Part shown: piece after piece, positions 19,346-28,614 of the stretch | Layout: each line of letters begins with the position of its first letter | How positions within the stretch are numbered: the first letter of the stretch is position 1 | Assembly: GCA_003210755.1 (NCBI GenBank) | Contig: QCUL01000020.1 | Coordinates: 1 to 43,772, forward strand | From: Synechococcus sp. AG-679-C18 | GTDB lineage: Bacteria; Cyanobacteriota; Cyanobacteriia; PCC-6307; Cyanobiaceae | Direction of reading: 5' to 3' | DNA: 43,772 nt | Translations under genes and position numbers: made by a program | Notes under the pieces: generated by a model | Seen by the model: the letters and a program-made list of their open reading frames with translations, nothing else | The model's database searches: none | What the model was told of the DNA's origin: nothing

Positions 19346-22299
19346 TGCCCTCAACTTCCTCATCAAATGGCATGCAGGCCCTCAAGCAGATCTTCGATGA
19401 ACGTGGCGAGCGGATTCTCTACGAATTAGGTCAGCCGCTCTGCGAAGGCCGTTCCATTCCTGGCCAGGTGTTGTTAATCGAGCGTGGCACTGCGCGCCTT
19501 CTTGGAGAACAAGATGGTCGACTCAGCACTCTTGCCAAGCTGGAAGTAGGCCAATTCGTGGGAGCCGCTTCACTGTTACGAGGCGCACCCTGCGAAGACG
19601 TTCGTGCAGCCTCTGAGCTCGTAGCACTCCGACTAAGCGACGAGAATTTTCTCGACCTCCTTCAACACAACCCTACCGCCGCCGCCGCATGCAATGGCCA
19701 TTTGTGGCCTGCTGAGCTCGCAGCACTTCTGAAAAGCCTCCTTCAACAAACACCTAGACAGACGCGAACGCTGAACAGCTGGCTCAAAGAATTACTACCG
19801 CAGGCGCAGCTCCTGAATGCATCCGACGACCTTGCAATCCAAACAGCTTTCAACGCCAATCAGTGTCTTTTTCTCAGCGGAGAACCAACTGAACAAGGGC
19901 ATGGCGAACTTGGCCAGGAATTCAAGAACATCAACGAGATCTCAGTCTTACCAGGTGGATTGCATCAGCTTCCTCTGCGTCTGATTGCCCTTCCGAAGAC
20001 GGCGCTACAAGAGCTCAATCATGAGCCACAAGCGGAACTCGTTGCTGCGGAGGTAGTTGGAAGCAATTCCACGTCAGACAAAACCAATGAAAGAGAGATT
20101 CCAAAAGCTCCTCTGAGGCCACCTGTTAGTCGCTTCAACAGAAATAAGGAAGACGAAAGGGACTTTTTCGTGGGCGGGGAAGGACCCTTGCAAGAAACCC
20201 TCGCCTGCTTCCAGATGCTGGCCAAGCTGATGAAGCTGCCTTTCAGACGAGACGCGATTGAGAAGGTTTTGCGTGATCAGTTGCGTCGTGGCCAGACCCC
20301 GACGCTTCGCTTATGTGGCCAGATTGCGGCAGGCCTCGGCTTGCATGTATCGGGAGCCAAGGTTGCAGCAAAGTTCGGCACGCGCTTGCAAACGCCCACC
20401 ATGATCCCCTGGCAGGGCGGATTTGCCCTCGTGACGCGAAGTGATGAACGTGGGTTAGTGCTGGCATCACCGAGCCAGGGATTTGTAGATCTTCCAGCCT
20501 CAACACTCGAGGAAGTGTTCCCCGAAGGAATCGAGTTGTTAATGCTCGATCGCACCAACACCACTCCTGAACAGAACTTTGGACCGGGATGGTTCTGGCC
20601 GGCACTCAAGCGGTATCGAAACGTGCTGGTACAGGTGCTTGCAGCCAGCTTTGTTGTACAGCTGTTCACACTGGCCAATCCATTACTGATCCAAGTGATC
20701 ATCGACAAGGTGATCAATCAGCGCAGTCTTGACACATTGCAAGTGCTGGGGATCGCCCTGGTTGCAGTGACCATCCTTGAAGGTGTGCTTGGAAGCCTCA
20801 AAACTTTCCTCTTCGCCGAAACCACCAACCGCATCGACCAACGTCTAGGAGCCGAAGTCATTGATCACCTCCTGCGCTTGCCACTTGGCTATTTCGATAA
20901 GCGTCCCGTTGGCGAACTGGGCTCAAGGATTAGCGAACTGGAAAAAATCCGCAATTTCCTAACTGGTCAGGCCCTCACAACGCTTCTTGATGCGGCGTTC
21001 TCGGTGATCTACATCGTGGTGATGCTGTTTTACAGCTGGTTACTCACCCTCATTGCTCTCGCCGTGTTGCCGATTCAAGTTGGGCTCACCCTGCTTGGAG
21101 CACCCTTGTTCAGGCGTCAGTACCGACAGGCCGCAGAAGCCAATGCCAAAACCCAGAGCCACCTTGTAGAGGTGCTCACTGGTATCCAAACCGTCAAGAG
21201 TCAGAACGTTGAAATGGTGAGCCGCTACACCTGGCAGGAGCGCTACGCCGAATACATCAGCCGCACTTTTGAAAAGACAATCAGCGGTACGGCACTGAGC
21301 CAAACCTCTCAGGTACTCCAGAAAATTTCTCAGCTCCTAGTGCTTTGGGTGGGTGCCACTCTGGTTCTGTCTGGTGACCTGACCCTCGGGCAACTGATCG
21401 CATTTCGGATCATTTCCGGTTACGTCACCCAGCCACTGCTCCGCCTTTCCACCATCTGGCAAAGCATCCAGGAGCTGAAAGTGAGCTTTGAACGTCTTGC
21501 TGATGTGATCGATACACCGCAGGAGTCGAACGAACTCGATAAAGCCAAAGTGCCCCTGCCCTCCCTTCAGGGTGATGTGAGCTTTGAGGGCCTCACCTTT
21601 GCATTCAGCAAGGGCTCAACGCCCGTTTTAAATGACGTGGACTTGCATGTAAAAGCAGGAACCTTCGTTGGAATTGTGGGGCAAAGCGGCAGCGGCAAAA
21701 GCACACTGATGAAACTGCTCCCCAGGCTCTATGCCCCTGATGAAGGCAGGATCCTGATCGACGGCTACGACATCGACAAGGTCGAGCTGTACTCCTTACG
21801 TCGCCAAATTGGCATCGTGCCTCAGGATCCGCTTTTGTTCTCGGGAAGCGTGAGTGAAAACATCGCTCTAACCCAGCCTGATGTTTCAAGCGAGACAATC
21901 GTGACGGCGGCCAAGATCGCCTGCGCCCATGACTTCATCATGCAACTGCCGAGCGGCTATTCAACCCCTGTTGGTGAACGTGGGGCCTCTCTAAGTGGTG
22001 GACAACGGCAACGAATCGCTATCGCACGAACACTCCTTGCCAATCCAAAGCTTTTGGTCATGGACGAAGCCACCAGCGCGCTGGACTACGAAACCGAACG
22101 GAAGGTTTGCGACAACTTGATCAATGCCCTTCATGACTGCACTGTGTTCTTTATTACCCACCGCTTATCCACCGTGCGACGGGCCGAGCGAATCGTAGTG
22201 ATGCATCAAGGCGCCCTAGTCGAGCAAGGGTCACACGACGAATTGATGGAAAAACGAGGGCGTTATTACGCCCTTTATCGCCAGCAGGAGGCCGGCTGA
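19345..22299 (+). CDS. Type I secretion ABC exporter with cNMP-binding-like and dead C39-like domains
   Basis: The product of 984 residues is an HlyB-type half transporter with extensions. Residues about 10-120 resemble a cyclic-nucleotide-binding fold (GQVLLIERGTARLLGE, VGQFVGAASLLRG). About 275-400 is a C39-like domain in which the catalytic Cys position is Glu or Thr and the His/Asp motifs are missing, as in HlyB. About 410-720 is the membrane domain. The ATPase domain (about 735-984) has Walker A GQSGSGKST (about 779-787), signature LSGGQRQR, Walker B LLVMDEATSALD and the H-loop FFITHRLS. Start ATG 19345 overlaps the parvulin stop. It should power export through HlyD and an outer-membrane TolC encoded elsewhere. 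Confidence 0.92.
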   Translation: MPSTSSSNGMQALKQIFDERGERILYELGQPLCEGRSIPGQVLLIERGTARLLGEQDGRLSTLAKLEVGQFVGAASLLRGAPCEDVRAASELVALRLSDENFLDLLQHNPTAAAACNGHLWPAELAALLKSLLQQTPRQTRTLNSWLKELLPQAQLLNASDDLAIQTAFNANQCLFLSGEPTEQGHGELGQEFKNINEISVLPGGLHQLPLRLIALPKTALQELNHEPQAELVAAEVVGSNSTSDKTNEREIPKAPLRPPVSRFNRNKEDERDFFVGGEGPLQETLACFQMLAKLMKLPFRRDAIEKVLRDQLRRGQTPTLRLCGQIAAGLGLHVSGAKVAAKFGTRLQTPTMIPWQGGFALVTRSDERGLVLASPSQGFVDLPASTLEEVFPEGIELLMLDRTNTTPEQNFGPGWFWPALKRYRNVLVQVLAASFVVQLFTLANPLLIQVIIDKVINQRSLDTLQVLGIALVAVTILEGVLGSLKTFLFAETTNRIDQRLGAEVIDHLLRLPLGYFDKRPVGELGSRISELEKIRNFLTGQALTTLLDAAFSVIYIVVMLFYSWLLTLIALAVLPIQVGLTLLGAPLFRRQYRQAAEANAKTQSHLVEVLTGIQTVKSQNVEMVSRYTWQERYAEYISRTFEKTISGTALSQTSQVLQKISQLLVLWVGATLVLSGDLTLGQLIAFRIISGYVTQPLLRLSTIWQSIQELKVSFERLADVIDTPQESNELDKAKVPLPSLQGDVSFEGLTFAFSKGSTPVLNDVDLHVKAGTFVGIVGQSGSGKSTLMKLLPRLYAPDEGRILIDGYDIDKVELYSLRRQIGIVPQDPLLFSGSVSENIALTQPDVSSETIVTAAKIACAHDFIMQLPSGYSTPVGERGASLSGGQRQRIAIARTLLANPKLLVMDEATSALDYETERKVCDNLINALHDCTVFFITHRLSTVRRAERIVVMHQGALVEQGSHDELMEKRGRYYALYRQQEAG

Positions 22300-22301
22300 T
22301 C

Positions 22302-23555
22302 ATGACGGACCCAAACAAAAAGCTGCCTGGGAAAAGTGGCAGCACAAATCCGATCGGAAATCTGGTTCGCCAAGCTCAGAACAAGCTGGAAAGCAGTATT
22401 AGCAGCGGTGATCACAACGAAGCTGTACTCCAGCAAAGCCAGGTGTGGGTGAAAGCTGTGACTTGGAGCCTGATCGGCACAACCGTATTCGGTATCGCTT
22501 GGTTGGGGATCGCGCGCACGGAAGAGGTAGTTGTGGCCACGGGAAAACTTGAGCCTGTTGGCAACGTCAAAGAGATTCGAATCCCACCAGGAGCCGTGGT
22601 GGAAGAGATTCTGGTGAAAAATGGAGAACGGGTGAGCGAGAAGCAGGCTCTGATTCGGCTTGATCAGGAGAGCTCAGCCGAACAACTTAATTCTCTTGAA
22701 CAAGGTGTCAAAGAGAAAACATCCCAAATCGTCCAGAAGCAGGAACAGTTATCCCTCAAAAAACTGGAACGCGAACGCACACTCGATCTCAATCGTGAAC
22801 AACTCGCGACTATTAATAACAATCTGGAACTCGAAAGTCAGATTCTTGATCGACTGCAAAGCCTGGCTCGAGAAGGAGCCAGCCCTGATATCCAATACTT
22901 GCAACAGCGCAACAAAGTGGTTGGCCTGAAAGGAGACCGGACCAAGTTACAACTTGAAGGGAAGCGCCAGATCAATCAGATCAACCAACAGATCGAACAA
23001 TTGAATGCTGAATTGGCCGGACTCCGTAGTGAACGTGCTCAGCTCAATGCCAACCTCACCGAAGTGAAAGTGACCAACAAAAATCAGACCCTTCGAGCAC
23101 CGGTTAGCGGCATCGTATTTGATTTGAAGTTGAACAATCCGGGATACATCTCACAGGCGCAATCATCAGAAGCGGTGCTGAAGGTAGTGCCCTTCAACAC
23201 CCTTGAAGCCGATGTAGAAATCCCCAGCAACAAAATCGGTTTCGTACGCATTGGCCAACCAGCTGACATCAGCATTGATTCCTTTCCAGCCAGTGATTTT
23301 GGAGTGCTGGAAGGAAAAGTTCTGTCGGTGGGCTCGGATGCACTTCCACCAGACCAACAAAAAATGCGCCAGGGATACTCTTACCCAGCTGTTATCAAAT
23401 TGGACAGCCAGCAACTAAAGATTAAAAACGGCACAACATTGCCATTACAGGTAGGTATGTCTCTCACCGCAAATATCAAACTGCGAAGTGTCAGCTATTT
23501 ACAGCTTTTACTCAACACCTTCCAAAGTAAAACCGACTCGCTCAGGGAGCTGTAA
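22302..23555 (+). CDS. HlyD-type membrane fusion protein
   Basis: The periplasmic adaptor of a type I secretion system, 417 residues. One N-terminal membrane helix (AVTWSLIGTTVFGIAWLGIA, about 46-66) is followed by the first half of a lipoyl-like domain (VVATGKLEPVGNVKEIRIPPGAVV). Then comes a long coiled coil rich in Gln, Leu and Glu (about 125-255), and the returning lipoyl half (LRAPVSGIVFDLKLNNPGYI). A beta-barrel region (EADVEIPSNKIGFVRIGQPADI) leads to the C-terminus. It starts 2 bases after the exporter stop and ends 4 bases from the stop of the convergent ecotin gene. Confidence 0.92.
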   Translation: MTDPNKKLPGKSGSTNPIGNLVRQAQNKLESSISSGDHNEAVLQQSQVWVKAVTWSLIGTTVFGIAWLGIARTEEVVVATGKLEPVGNVKEIRIPPGAVVEEILVKNGERVSEKQALIRLDQESSAEQLNSLEQGVKEKTSQIVQKQEQLSLKKLERERTLDLNREQLATINNNLELESQILDRLQSLAREGASPDIQYLQQRNKVVGLKGDRTKLQLEGKRQINQINQQIEQLNAELAGLRSERAQLNANLTEVKVTNKNQTLRAPVSGIVFDLKLNNPGYISQAQSSEAVLKVVPFNTLEADVEIPSNKIGFVRIGQPADISIDSFPASDFGVLEGKVLSVGSDALPPDQQKMRQGYSYPAVIKLDSQQLKIKNGTTLPLQVGMSLTANIKLRSVSYLQLLLNTFQSKTDSLREL

Positions 23556-23559
23556 ACGA

Positions 23560-24081
23560 TCAGAGCTTCACAGCCTGCTGCTGCTTAGTCTCAGCTTTCC
23601 ACACACGCCAACGCAACTCTGTCCCTTCAGGTAAATCAACAACAATTGGCCAGGATGCGTTGTATGGAATGAGGTAGGGCTGTTTACCCAGTGACAAGAA
23701 AGAACGGCTTTCTGATTGGTTTGGATTGCAGGCCTTTCGCGTACTCATCACGATCACTGGACCGCTGAGCTCAAACAGTGCCTTCCCAGAGGCCTTGGGG
23801 AGCCTGCGCATCGAGAGGGGTGGCCCCGATAAGCGCTTGATGTTGCAATCAACTTCCACCTCTTTCCCAACGATCAGCTGTATCTGCCAGTCAATTGGAT
23901 TAGACGAAATCATGGAATCATCACTCTTCTGCAGCAACCCTGAGGGTTGGATCACCCAACGTTTCAAGCCTGCATTGGGTGCTGGATATCCACTGAGATC
24001 TAGACGCGGAATCGCAACAGCAGGACCAGAGGCAGCAACAAACAGCACCGGGAGTGCAAATCTCCACAGACCCATGGTCAT
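23560..24081 (-). CDS. eco: Ecotin-type periplasmic serine protease inhibitor
   Basis: The 173-residue product begins with a signal peptide ([19 protein letters not shown], cleavage after about residue 23). The mature part follows the ecotin plan: a [14 protein letters not shown] start (E. coli ecotin has YPQAEKGMKRQVIQ), [16 protein letters not shown] with Cys79, the reactive loop VMSTRKAC with Cys118, then [26 protein letters not shown]. By alignment the P1 residue is Arg115 (Met in E. coli) and P1' is Lys116, which predicts preference for trypsin-like proteases. Start ATG 24081 (or 24075) is preferred over upstream in-frame starts, which would overlap queC. It lies on the opposite strand, tail-to-tail with the exporter operon. 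Confidence 0.88.
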   Translation of the reverse strand: MTMGLWRFALPVLFVAASGPAVAIPRLDLSGYPAPNAGLKRWVIQPSGLLQKSDDSMISSNPIDWQIQLIVGKEVEVDCNIKRLSGPPLSMRRLPKASGKALFELSGPVIVMSTRKACNPNQSESRSFLSLGKQPYLIPYNASWPIVVDLPEGTELRWRVWKAETKQQQAVKL

Positions 24082-24107
24082 ACCCAGACGGCAACAGAAT
24101 GCCAAGC

Positions 24108-24788
24108 ATGACCGATTCCACCGCGATTGCCCTGCTCTCGGGCGGGCTTGATTCTGCAACAGCTGCTGCTCTGGCCATGAAGTCAGGTTTCCGTGTCATT
24201 GGACTGTCCTTTGATTACGGCCAGCGGCACCATCGAGAGCTTGATGCCGCTACTGAAATAGCCAAGGCGCTGAATCTTGTCGAGCATCACACCATCAGCG
24301 TGAATCTGGCGAGTTGGGGAGGCTCCTCTCTGACCGACTGCCATCAGGAACTACCCACTGGAGGGGTTCAAGAAGGTGTAATTCCTAATACGTATGTGCC
24401 AGGGCGAAATACCGTCTTCATCTCAATTGGGCTCAGTCTTGCCGAAGCACGAGGCGCTGACCACTTGGTGCTGGGGGTCAATGCAGTGGACTACTCCGGC
24501 TATCCCGACTGCCGACCAGACTATTTGGAGGCATTCCAGGTCCTTGCCGATCTCAGCAGTCGTGTTGGGCGCGAAGGTCATGGCCCAAAGCTATGGGCAC
24601 CACTGGTGGTGTGGGGGAAGCAGCGAATTGTTGAAGAAGCACTACATCTTGGGGTTCCAATCGAACGCACATGGAGTTGTTACAGCGGCGGCGATGTGCC
24701 TTGTGGCGTATGCGACAGCTGCAGAATCCGTAATGAGGCTCTACTCGCCGCTGGACGACCAGATCTTTGTAGCCCTCGCTGTCCATGA
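24108..24788 (+). CDS. queC: 7-cyano-7-deazaguanine (preQ0) synthase
   Basis: It uses ATP and ammonia to turn 7-carboxy-7-deazaguanine into preQ0. The 226-residue protein carries the PP-loop ATP motif SGGLDS (residues 11-16) and [22 protein letters not shown] and [15 protein letters not shown] are also present. Four C-terminal zinc cysteines are seen in [15 protein letters not shown]. Start ATG 24108 gives the family start [13 protein letters not shown]; only 26 bases separate it from the divergent ecotin start. The stop overlaps the pabB start (ATGA). Its substrate comes from QueE, encoded beyond the secretion island. Confidence 0.95.
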   Translation: MTDSTAIALLSGGLDSATAAALAMKSGFRVIGLSFDYGQRHHRELDAATEIAKALNLVEHHTISVNLASWGGSSLTDCHQELPTGGVQEGVIPNTYVPGRNTVFISIGLSLAEARGADHLVLGVNAVDYSGYPDCRPDYLEAFQVLADLSSRVGREGHGPKLWAPLVVWGKQRIVEEALHLGVPIERTWSCYSGGDVPCGVCDSCRIRNEALLAAGRPDLCSPRCP

Positions 24789-26128
24789 ACTCGATTCAAA
24801 CCACCAACAAGGCGCTCATTCGCAGCACCCAAGACTGGATTGAGCCCTCTGCTGTGGCATCCGCTTTAGCCCAAGACCACGGGGAAGCCGGTTTGATTTG
24901 GTTGGATGGTGATGCCAGCGATCTGGGGCGATGGCTCACCCTGGCGGCGGATCCTCTTGAGCAAGTCTGTTGCCGAGGCTTGCCAGGAGAGTCGGCCGCT
25001 ACCAATCCCTTCGAAGCTTTGCGTTCACTGAGTCCAGGACACTGGACTGGATGGCTCAGTTACGACGCTGCCGCCTGGTTAGAGCCGACAAACCCCTGGC
25101 AAAGCGACGCGATGGCAACCCTCTGGATGGGCCGACATGACCCGGTTCTACGCTTCGATTTACAAAAGAAGGAGGTTTGGATTGAGGGAGTCGATGCCAA
25201 TCGTCACGCCGAGATGGAGCGTTGGTGGCACGGTCTCAATCAGCAACGCAAGTGCAACACCAATCCATACAAGAGCTCCAAACCCATCCATACGCCATGG
25301 GTTCGGCACAGTACTCGCAACGACTACGCCGCTGGTGTGGAGCGAATACGAGAGTTGATCGCGATGGGTGATCTCTTTCAGGCCAATCTCACCAGCTGTA
25401 CCAGCACAACATTGCGAGAATCGATCAGCAATTTGGAGCTCTTCATACGGTTGCGGCAACGCTGCCCTGCACCCTTTGCTGGATTGATCATTGCCAGCGG
25501 CGAAGCGAGGGGAGAAGCACTGTTATCGACTTCGCCAGAACGATTTATGGAAGTGCTGCCAAATGGTGCAGTGCAAACAAGGCCAATTAAAGGAACACGC
25601 CCTCGAGATCCCAACCCGGAAAGGGATGCAGATCTAGCCGCTGAATTGATTTGCAGTGAAAAAGATCGTGCCGAAAACGTGATGATCGTTGACTTACTCA
25701 GAAATGACCTCGGCAGAGTCTGCGTTCCAGGAAGCATCCAAGTCCCTCAACTTGTCAATTTGGAAAGCTATGCCCAAGTCCATCACCTCACATCCGTCGT
25801 TAGTGGACAACTGAAGGCCAGCCTTAACTGGACAGATCTTCTCGAATCAAGCTGGCCTGGCGGTTCCATCAGTGGAGCCCCAAAACTCAGAGCTTGCCGA
25901 AGACTCCAGGAATTGGAGCCGAAAGGAAGAGGTCCGTACTGCGGCTCACTGCTGAACCTCAACTGGGATGGACGATTCGACAGCAACATTTTGATCCGTA
26001 CCGTCCTCCGAAAAAACAACGAGCTGAGGGTGCATGCAGGCTGTGGAATCGTCGCCGACTCGGATGCTCAGTCAGAAGCTGACGAACTCGACTGGAAACT
26101 GCTGCCACTTTTGGAGGCACTGGAGTGA
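24785..26128 (+). CDS. pabB: Aminodeoxychorismate synthase component I
   Basis: It converts chorismate and ammonia to 4-amino-4-deoxychorismate for folate synthesis. The 447-residue protein has the chorismate-binding core: [56 protein letters not shown] and [16 protein letters not shown]. The Lys in PIKGT is the residue that separates PabB from anthranilate synthase. It overlaps queC upstream and pabC downstream (GTGA), so three genes form one unit. The glutaminase partner is not in the window. Confidence 0.92.
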   Translation: MNSIQTTNKALIRSTQDWIEPSAVASALAQDHGEAGLIWLDGDASDLGRWLTLAADPLEQVCCRGLPGESAATNPFEALRSLSPGHWTGWLSYDAAAWLEPTNPWQSDAMATLWMGRHDPVLRFDLQKKEVWIEGVDANRHAEMERWWHGLNQQRKCNTNPYKSSKPIHTPWVRHSTRNDYAAGVERIRELIAMGDLFQANLTSCTSTTLRESISNLELFIRLRQRCPAPFAGLIIASGEARGEALLSTSPERFMEVLPNGAVQTRPIKGTRPRDPNPERDADLAAELICSEKDRAENVMIVDLLRNDLGRVCVPGSIQVPQLVNLESYAQVHHLTSVVSGQLKASLNWTDLLESSWPGGSISGAPKLRACRRLQELEPKGRGPYCGSLLNLNWDGRFDSNILIRTVLRKNNELRVHAGCGIVADSDAQSEADELDWKLLPLLEALE

Positions 26129-26973
26129 CAACAACAGAAACACCCAGATCAATCGCTTGGATCAACGGCAGTTGGGGACAGCCAACAGAATTAAAGCTTC
26201 CACTCAGCGACCGGGGACTGCAACTGGCAGATGGCTTGTTCGAAACCGTCCTGATTCACGATCAGAAGCCATACTTTTTGGATGAACATCTCAAACGCTG
26301 GGTAGAAAGCGCTGCCCTCTTAGGAATGGCAGCACCCCCAAAAAGACCATGGCTAGATCCACTGATTCAAGAAGCGATTGATCGCTTAGGGCTCGACAAA
26401 AGTGAAGCAGCCCTACGGCTGAACTGGAGCAGGGGAGATGGAAGCAAACGAGGCATTGGCCTGCATGAACAACCTCCTGACCGAGCTCAACACCGCTTTT
26501 GGTTGACGTTACAGACGTATACCCCAACTTTCACAACCATACGAACCTGGATCAGTCGCCATGAGTATCGGCATCACTCCAGCGTGTTGAGTCGGTGCAA
26601 AACATTCGCCTACAACCAATCGATACAAGTACGCAGAGAGGCACAACAAAGGGGCAACGACGATGGACTGATGCTCAGCACCAATGGCGCACTTTGCTGC
26701 GGGAGCACTGCCAACCTTTTAGTGCAACGCGATGGAGAATGGCTGACGCCTCCTTTGAGTGATGGCTGCTTAGCTGGAATTATGCGGGCACAGTCCATCA
26801 AGCAAGGGCTTGTCCGAGAGCAGTCACTGACGCCAAACCCTCAAGCGGATGATCAATGGTTGTTGATCAACAGCCTGAGCTGTCGTGAGATTAGCCATGT
26901 CAACGAGAAACCCCTAATGACTAACGAAAATGCCGAAGTCTTGTGGAGATCTCTTCTAAAACCACAACTCTAG
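26125..26973 (+). CDS. pabC: Aminodeoxychorismate lyase-like class IV aminotransferase
   Basis: A PLP fold IV protein of 282 residues. Seen are the N-terminal WINGSWGQPTELKLPLSDRGLQLADGLFETV, the likely PLP lysine in SRCKTFAYNQS (about 161-171), and the cofactor-binding LCCGSTANLLV, where many relatives have a Glu in place of one of the cysteines. The C-terminal NSLSCREISHVN completes the fold. It probably releases pyruvate from aminodeoxychorismate to give p-aminobenzoate; this rests mainly on the 4-bp overlap with pabB. The start is GTG 26125. Another aminotransferase or D-amino acid activity is possible. Confidence 0.85.
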   Translation: MTTTETPRSIAWINGSWGQPTELKLPLSDRGLQLADGLFETVLIHDQKPYFLDEHLKRWVESAALLGMAAPPKRPWLDPLIQEAIDRLGLDKSEAALRLNWSRGDGSKRGIGLHEQPPDRAQHRFWLTLQTYTPTFTTIRTWISRHEYRHHSSVLSRCKTFAYNQSIQVRREAQQRGNDDGLMLSTNGALCCGSTANLLVQRDGEWLTPPLSDGCLAGIMRAQSIKQGLVREQSLTPNPQADDQWLLINSLSCREISHVNEKPLMTNENAEVLWRSLLKPQL

Positions 26974-27015
26974 AAATCATTGCCATCCTGACCACAACAG
27001 AATGCGATAGATCAT

Positions 27016-28614
27016 TTGGAATTAAGGAGAGATCTAAGCCTCAAAAGCCTTACCTTGACCGTCGTAACCGGAACCATTGGTTCGGGTTGGCTACTTGCGT
27101 CGTATTACGCCGCCCGCACAGCCGGACCAGCGAGTCTGCCCGCCTGGCTTCTCGGCGGCTTCATCTCATTCCTGCTCGCTCTGGTCTTTGCTGAGCTCGG
27201 CTCCCTGATCAATAGTTCCGGGGCGTTGGCCCAGATTCCTCTGTTGAGCCACGGTCGCTTGTCTGGCTTCATCGGCGGCTGGAGTATTTGGATAAGCTAC
27301 TTATGCGTGCCGACAATCGAGCTACTTGCCATGCTCGATTATCTCGATAGCAGTCTCCCCTGGCTCACTCAAGATCGAAATGGCACCCAAATTCTCAGTG
27401 GTGCAGGCCTCGCTATAGCAATTGCGTTGATGTTGCTCTTCACTTGGGTCAATCTCAACGGAGTAAAAGGCCTTGCACGCTGGATCAACAGCTTGACGAT
27501 CTGGAAGCTGGTGGTCCCTCTGCTGGTAGCCAGCGTGCTGATGCTGCTCAGTCAGCACTGGGGAAACCTCTCGATACCGGTAACTCTTGGAGGCACAGTC
27601 ATAACTGCCTCAATCAATAATGCAGGCTCGCAACTCGTCGATGCGGTAGGAAGCGGGGGGATACTTTTTTGTTTACTTGGCTTCCGCACAGCCGTTGACC
27701 TAGCAGGAGAAGCCCGCAACCCCCAACGCAATGTGCCATTAGCGATGGGCCTCGGATTAGGCATCAGCTTGATGATTTACCTCCTACTACAGCTCTCATT
27801 TCTGGTGAGCGTGCCACCGGAAGCCCTTCGCCAAGGTTGGAGCCATCTAAGCCTCAGTCAGCATGGCGGCCCCTTGGCAGCACTAGCTATTGGACTGGGC
27901 CTGGGTTGGATGTTGGTGCTTTTGTTGATCGATGCAGCACTCTCTCCAAGCACCACCGCTATGGCCTACCTAGGAGTCTCGGCTCGCGTGAGCTGGATGA
28001 TGGGTTGCTGCAAATTGCTCCCAAAGAAACTGCAAAGAGTCAACAGAAATGGAGTGCCCGATGTTGCGGTCATCAGCAGTTTGGTGGTGGGGTGTGCACT
28101 GTTCTTAATCGGACCAGGATGGCAGCAGGTGGTGGCCTTTCTCACAGCAGCACAGATGATCGCCCTAGCCATGGGACCAGCAAGTTTGTTAGCTCTACGC
28201 CAACAATTACCAAGAGAAAATAAACATTTTCGGATTCCTCGTCCAACAGCAATTTGTGGTCTTGCCTTCGTGATGGCCACATGGGCTACAAATTGGTGCG
28301 GACGCACAGCACTAGAAGGAGCCGTAATTGCAATCGGAATTCCAAGCCTGCTTTATGCACTCCACAACTGGCGGAAACAACAACCGATCGAAACTAAAGC
28401 AGGTCTTTGGTGGGGACTTTATTTAGGACTTCTTGTTCTCGACATGGAGCTCTTCAGCAAAGGACAACCCCTTCAACTATCAAACCTTAGTCACCTAGCC
28501 GTATTAGCTGGAATAGCACTTTTAATGTTGCCAATTGCCGTCAACAGCGCCTTACCAGAGATATCGCCCCACGCACTCACACACTTAGGAAATGATCCAC
28601 AACCTCCTGACTGA
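27016..28614 (+). CDS. APC-family amino acid permease-like transporter
   Basis: The product of 532 residues is almost entirely membrane helices, about twelve. The first one carries the APC signature (TLTVVTGTIGSGWLLASYYAA). GEARNPQRNVPLAMGLGLGISL, typical of amino acid permeases, appears at about 230-252. The only usable start found is TTG 27016, since the frame is closed by TGA 26989-26991 and no ATG or GTG precedes the first helix; the exact start is uncertain. Its last 38 bases overlap the 3' end of the convergent urtE. The substrate is unknown, and there is no link to the neighbours beyond position. Confidence 0.82.
   Translation: MELRRDLSLKSLTLTVVTGTIGSGWLLASYYAARTAGPASLPAWLLGGFISFLLALVFAELGSLINSSGALAQIPLLSHGRLSGFIGGWSIWISYLCVPTIELLAMLDYLDSSLPWLTQDRNGTQILSGAGLAIAIALMLLFTWVNLNGVKGLARWINSLTIWKLVVPLLVASVLMLLSQHWGNLSIPVTLGGTVITASINNAGSQLVDAVGSGGILFCLLGFRTAVDLAGEARNPQRNVPLAMGLGLGISLMIYLLLQLSFLVSVPPEALRQGWSHLSLSQHGGPLAALAIGLGLGWMLVLLLIDAALSPSTTAMAYLGVSARVSWMMGCCKLLPKKLQRVNRNGVPDVAVISSLVVGCALFLIGPGWQQVVAFLTAAQMIALAMGPASLLALRQQLPRENKHFRIPRPTAICGLAFVMATWATNWCGRTALEGAVIAIGIPSLLYALHNWRKQQPIETKAGLWWGLYLGLLVLDMELFSKGQPLQLSNLSHLAVLAGIALLMLPIAVNSALPEISPHALTHLGNDPQPPD

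Noticed and set aside
19345..22299. A lanthipeptide-type exporter (LanT) with peptide cargo
   Set aside because: The C39-like domain lacks the catalytic Cys and His, and no LanM or double-glycine precursor gene is nearby.
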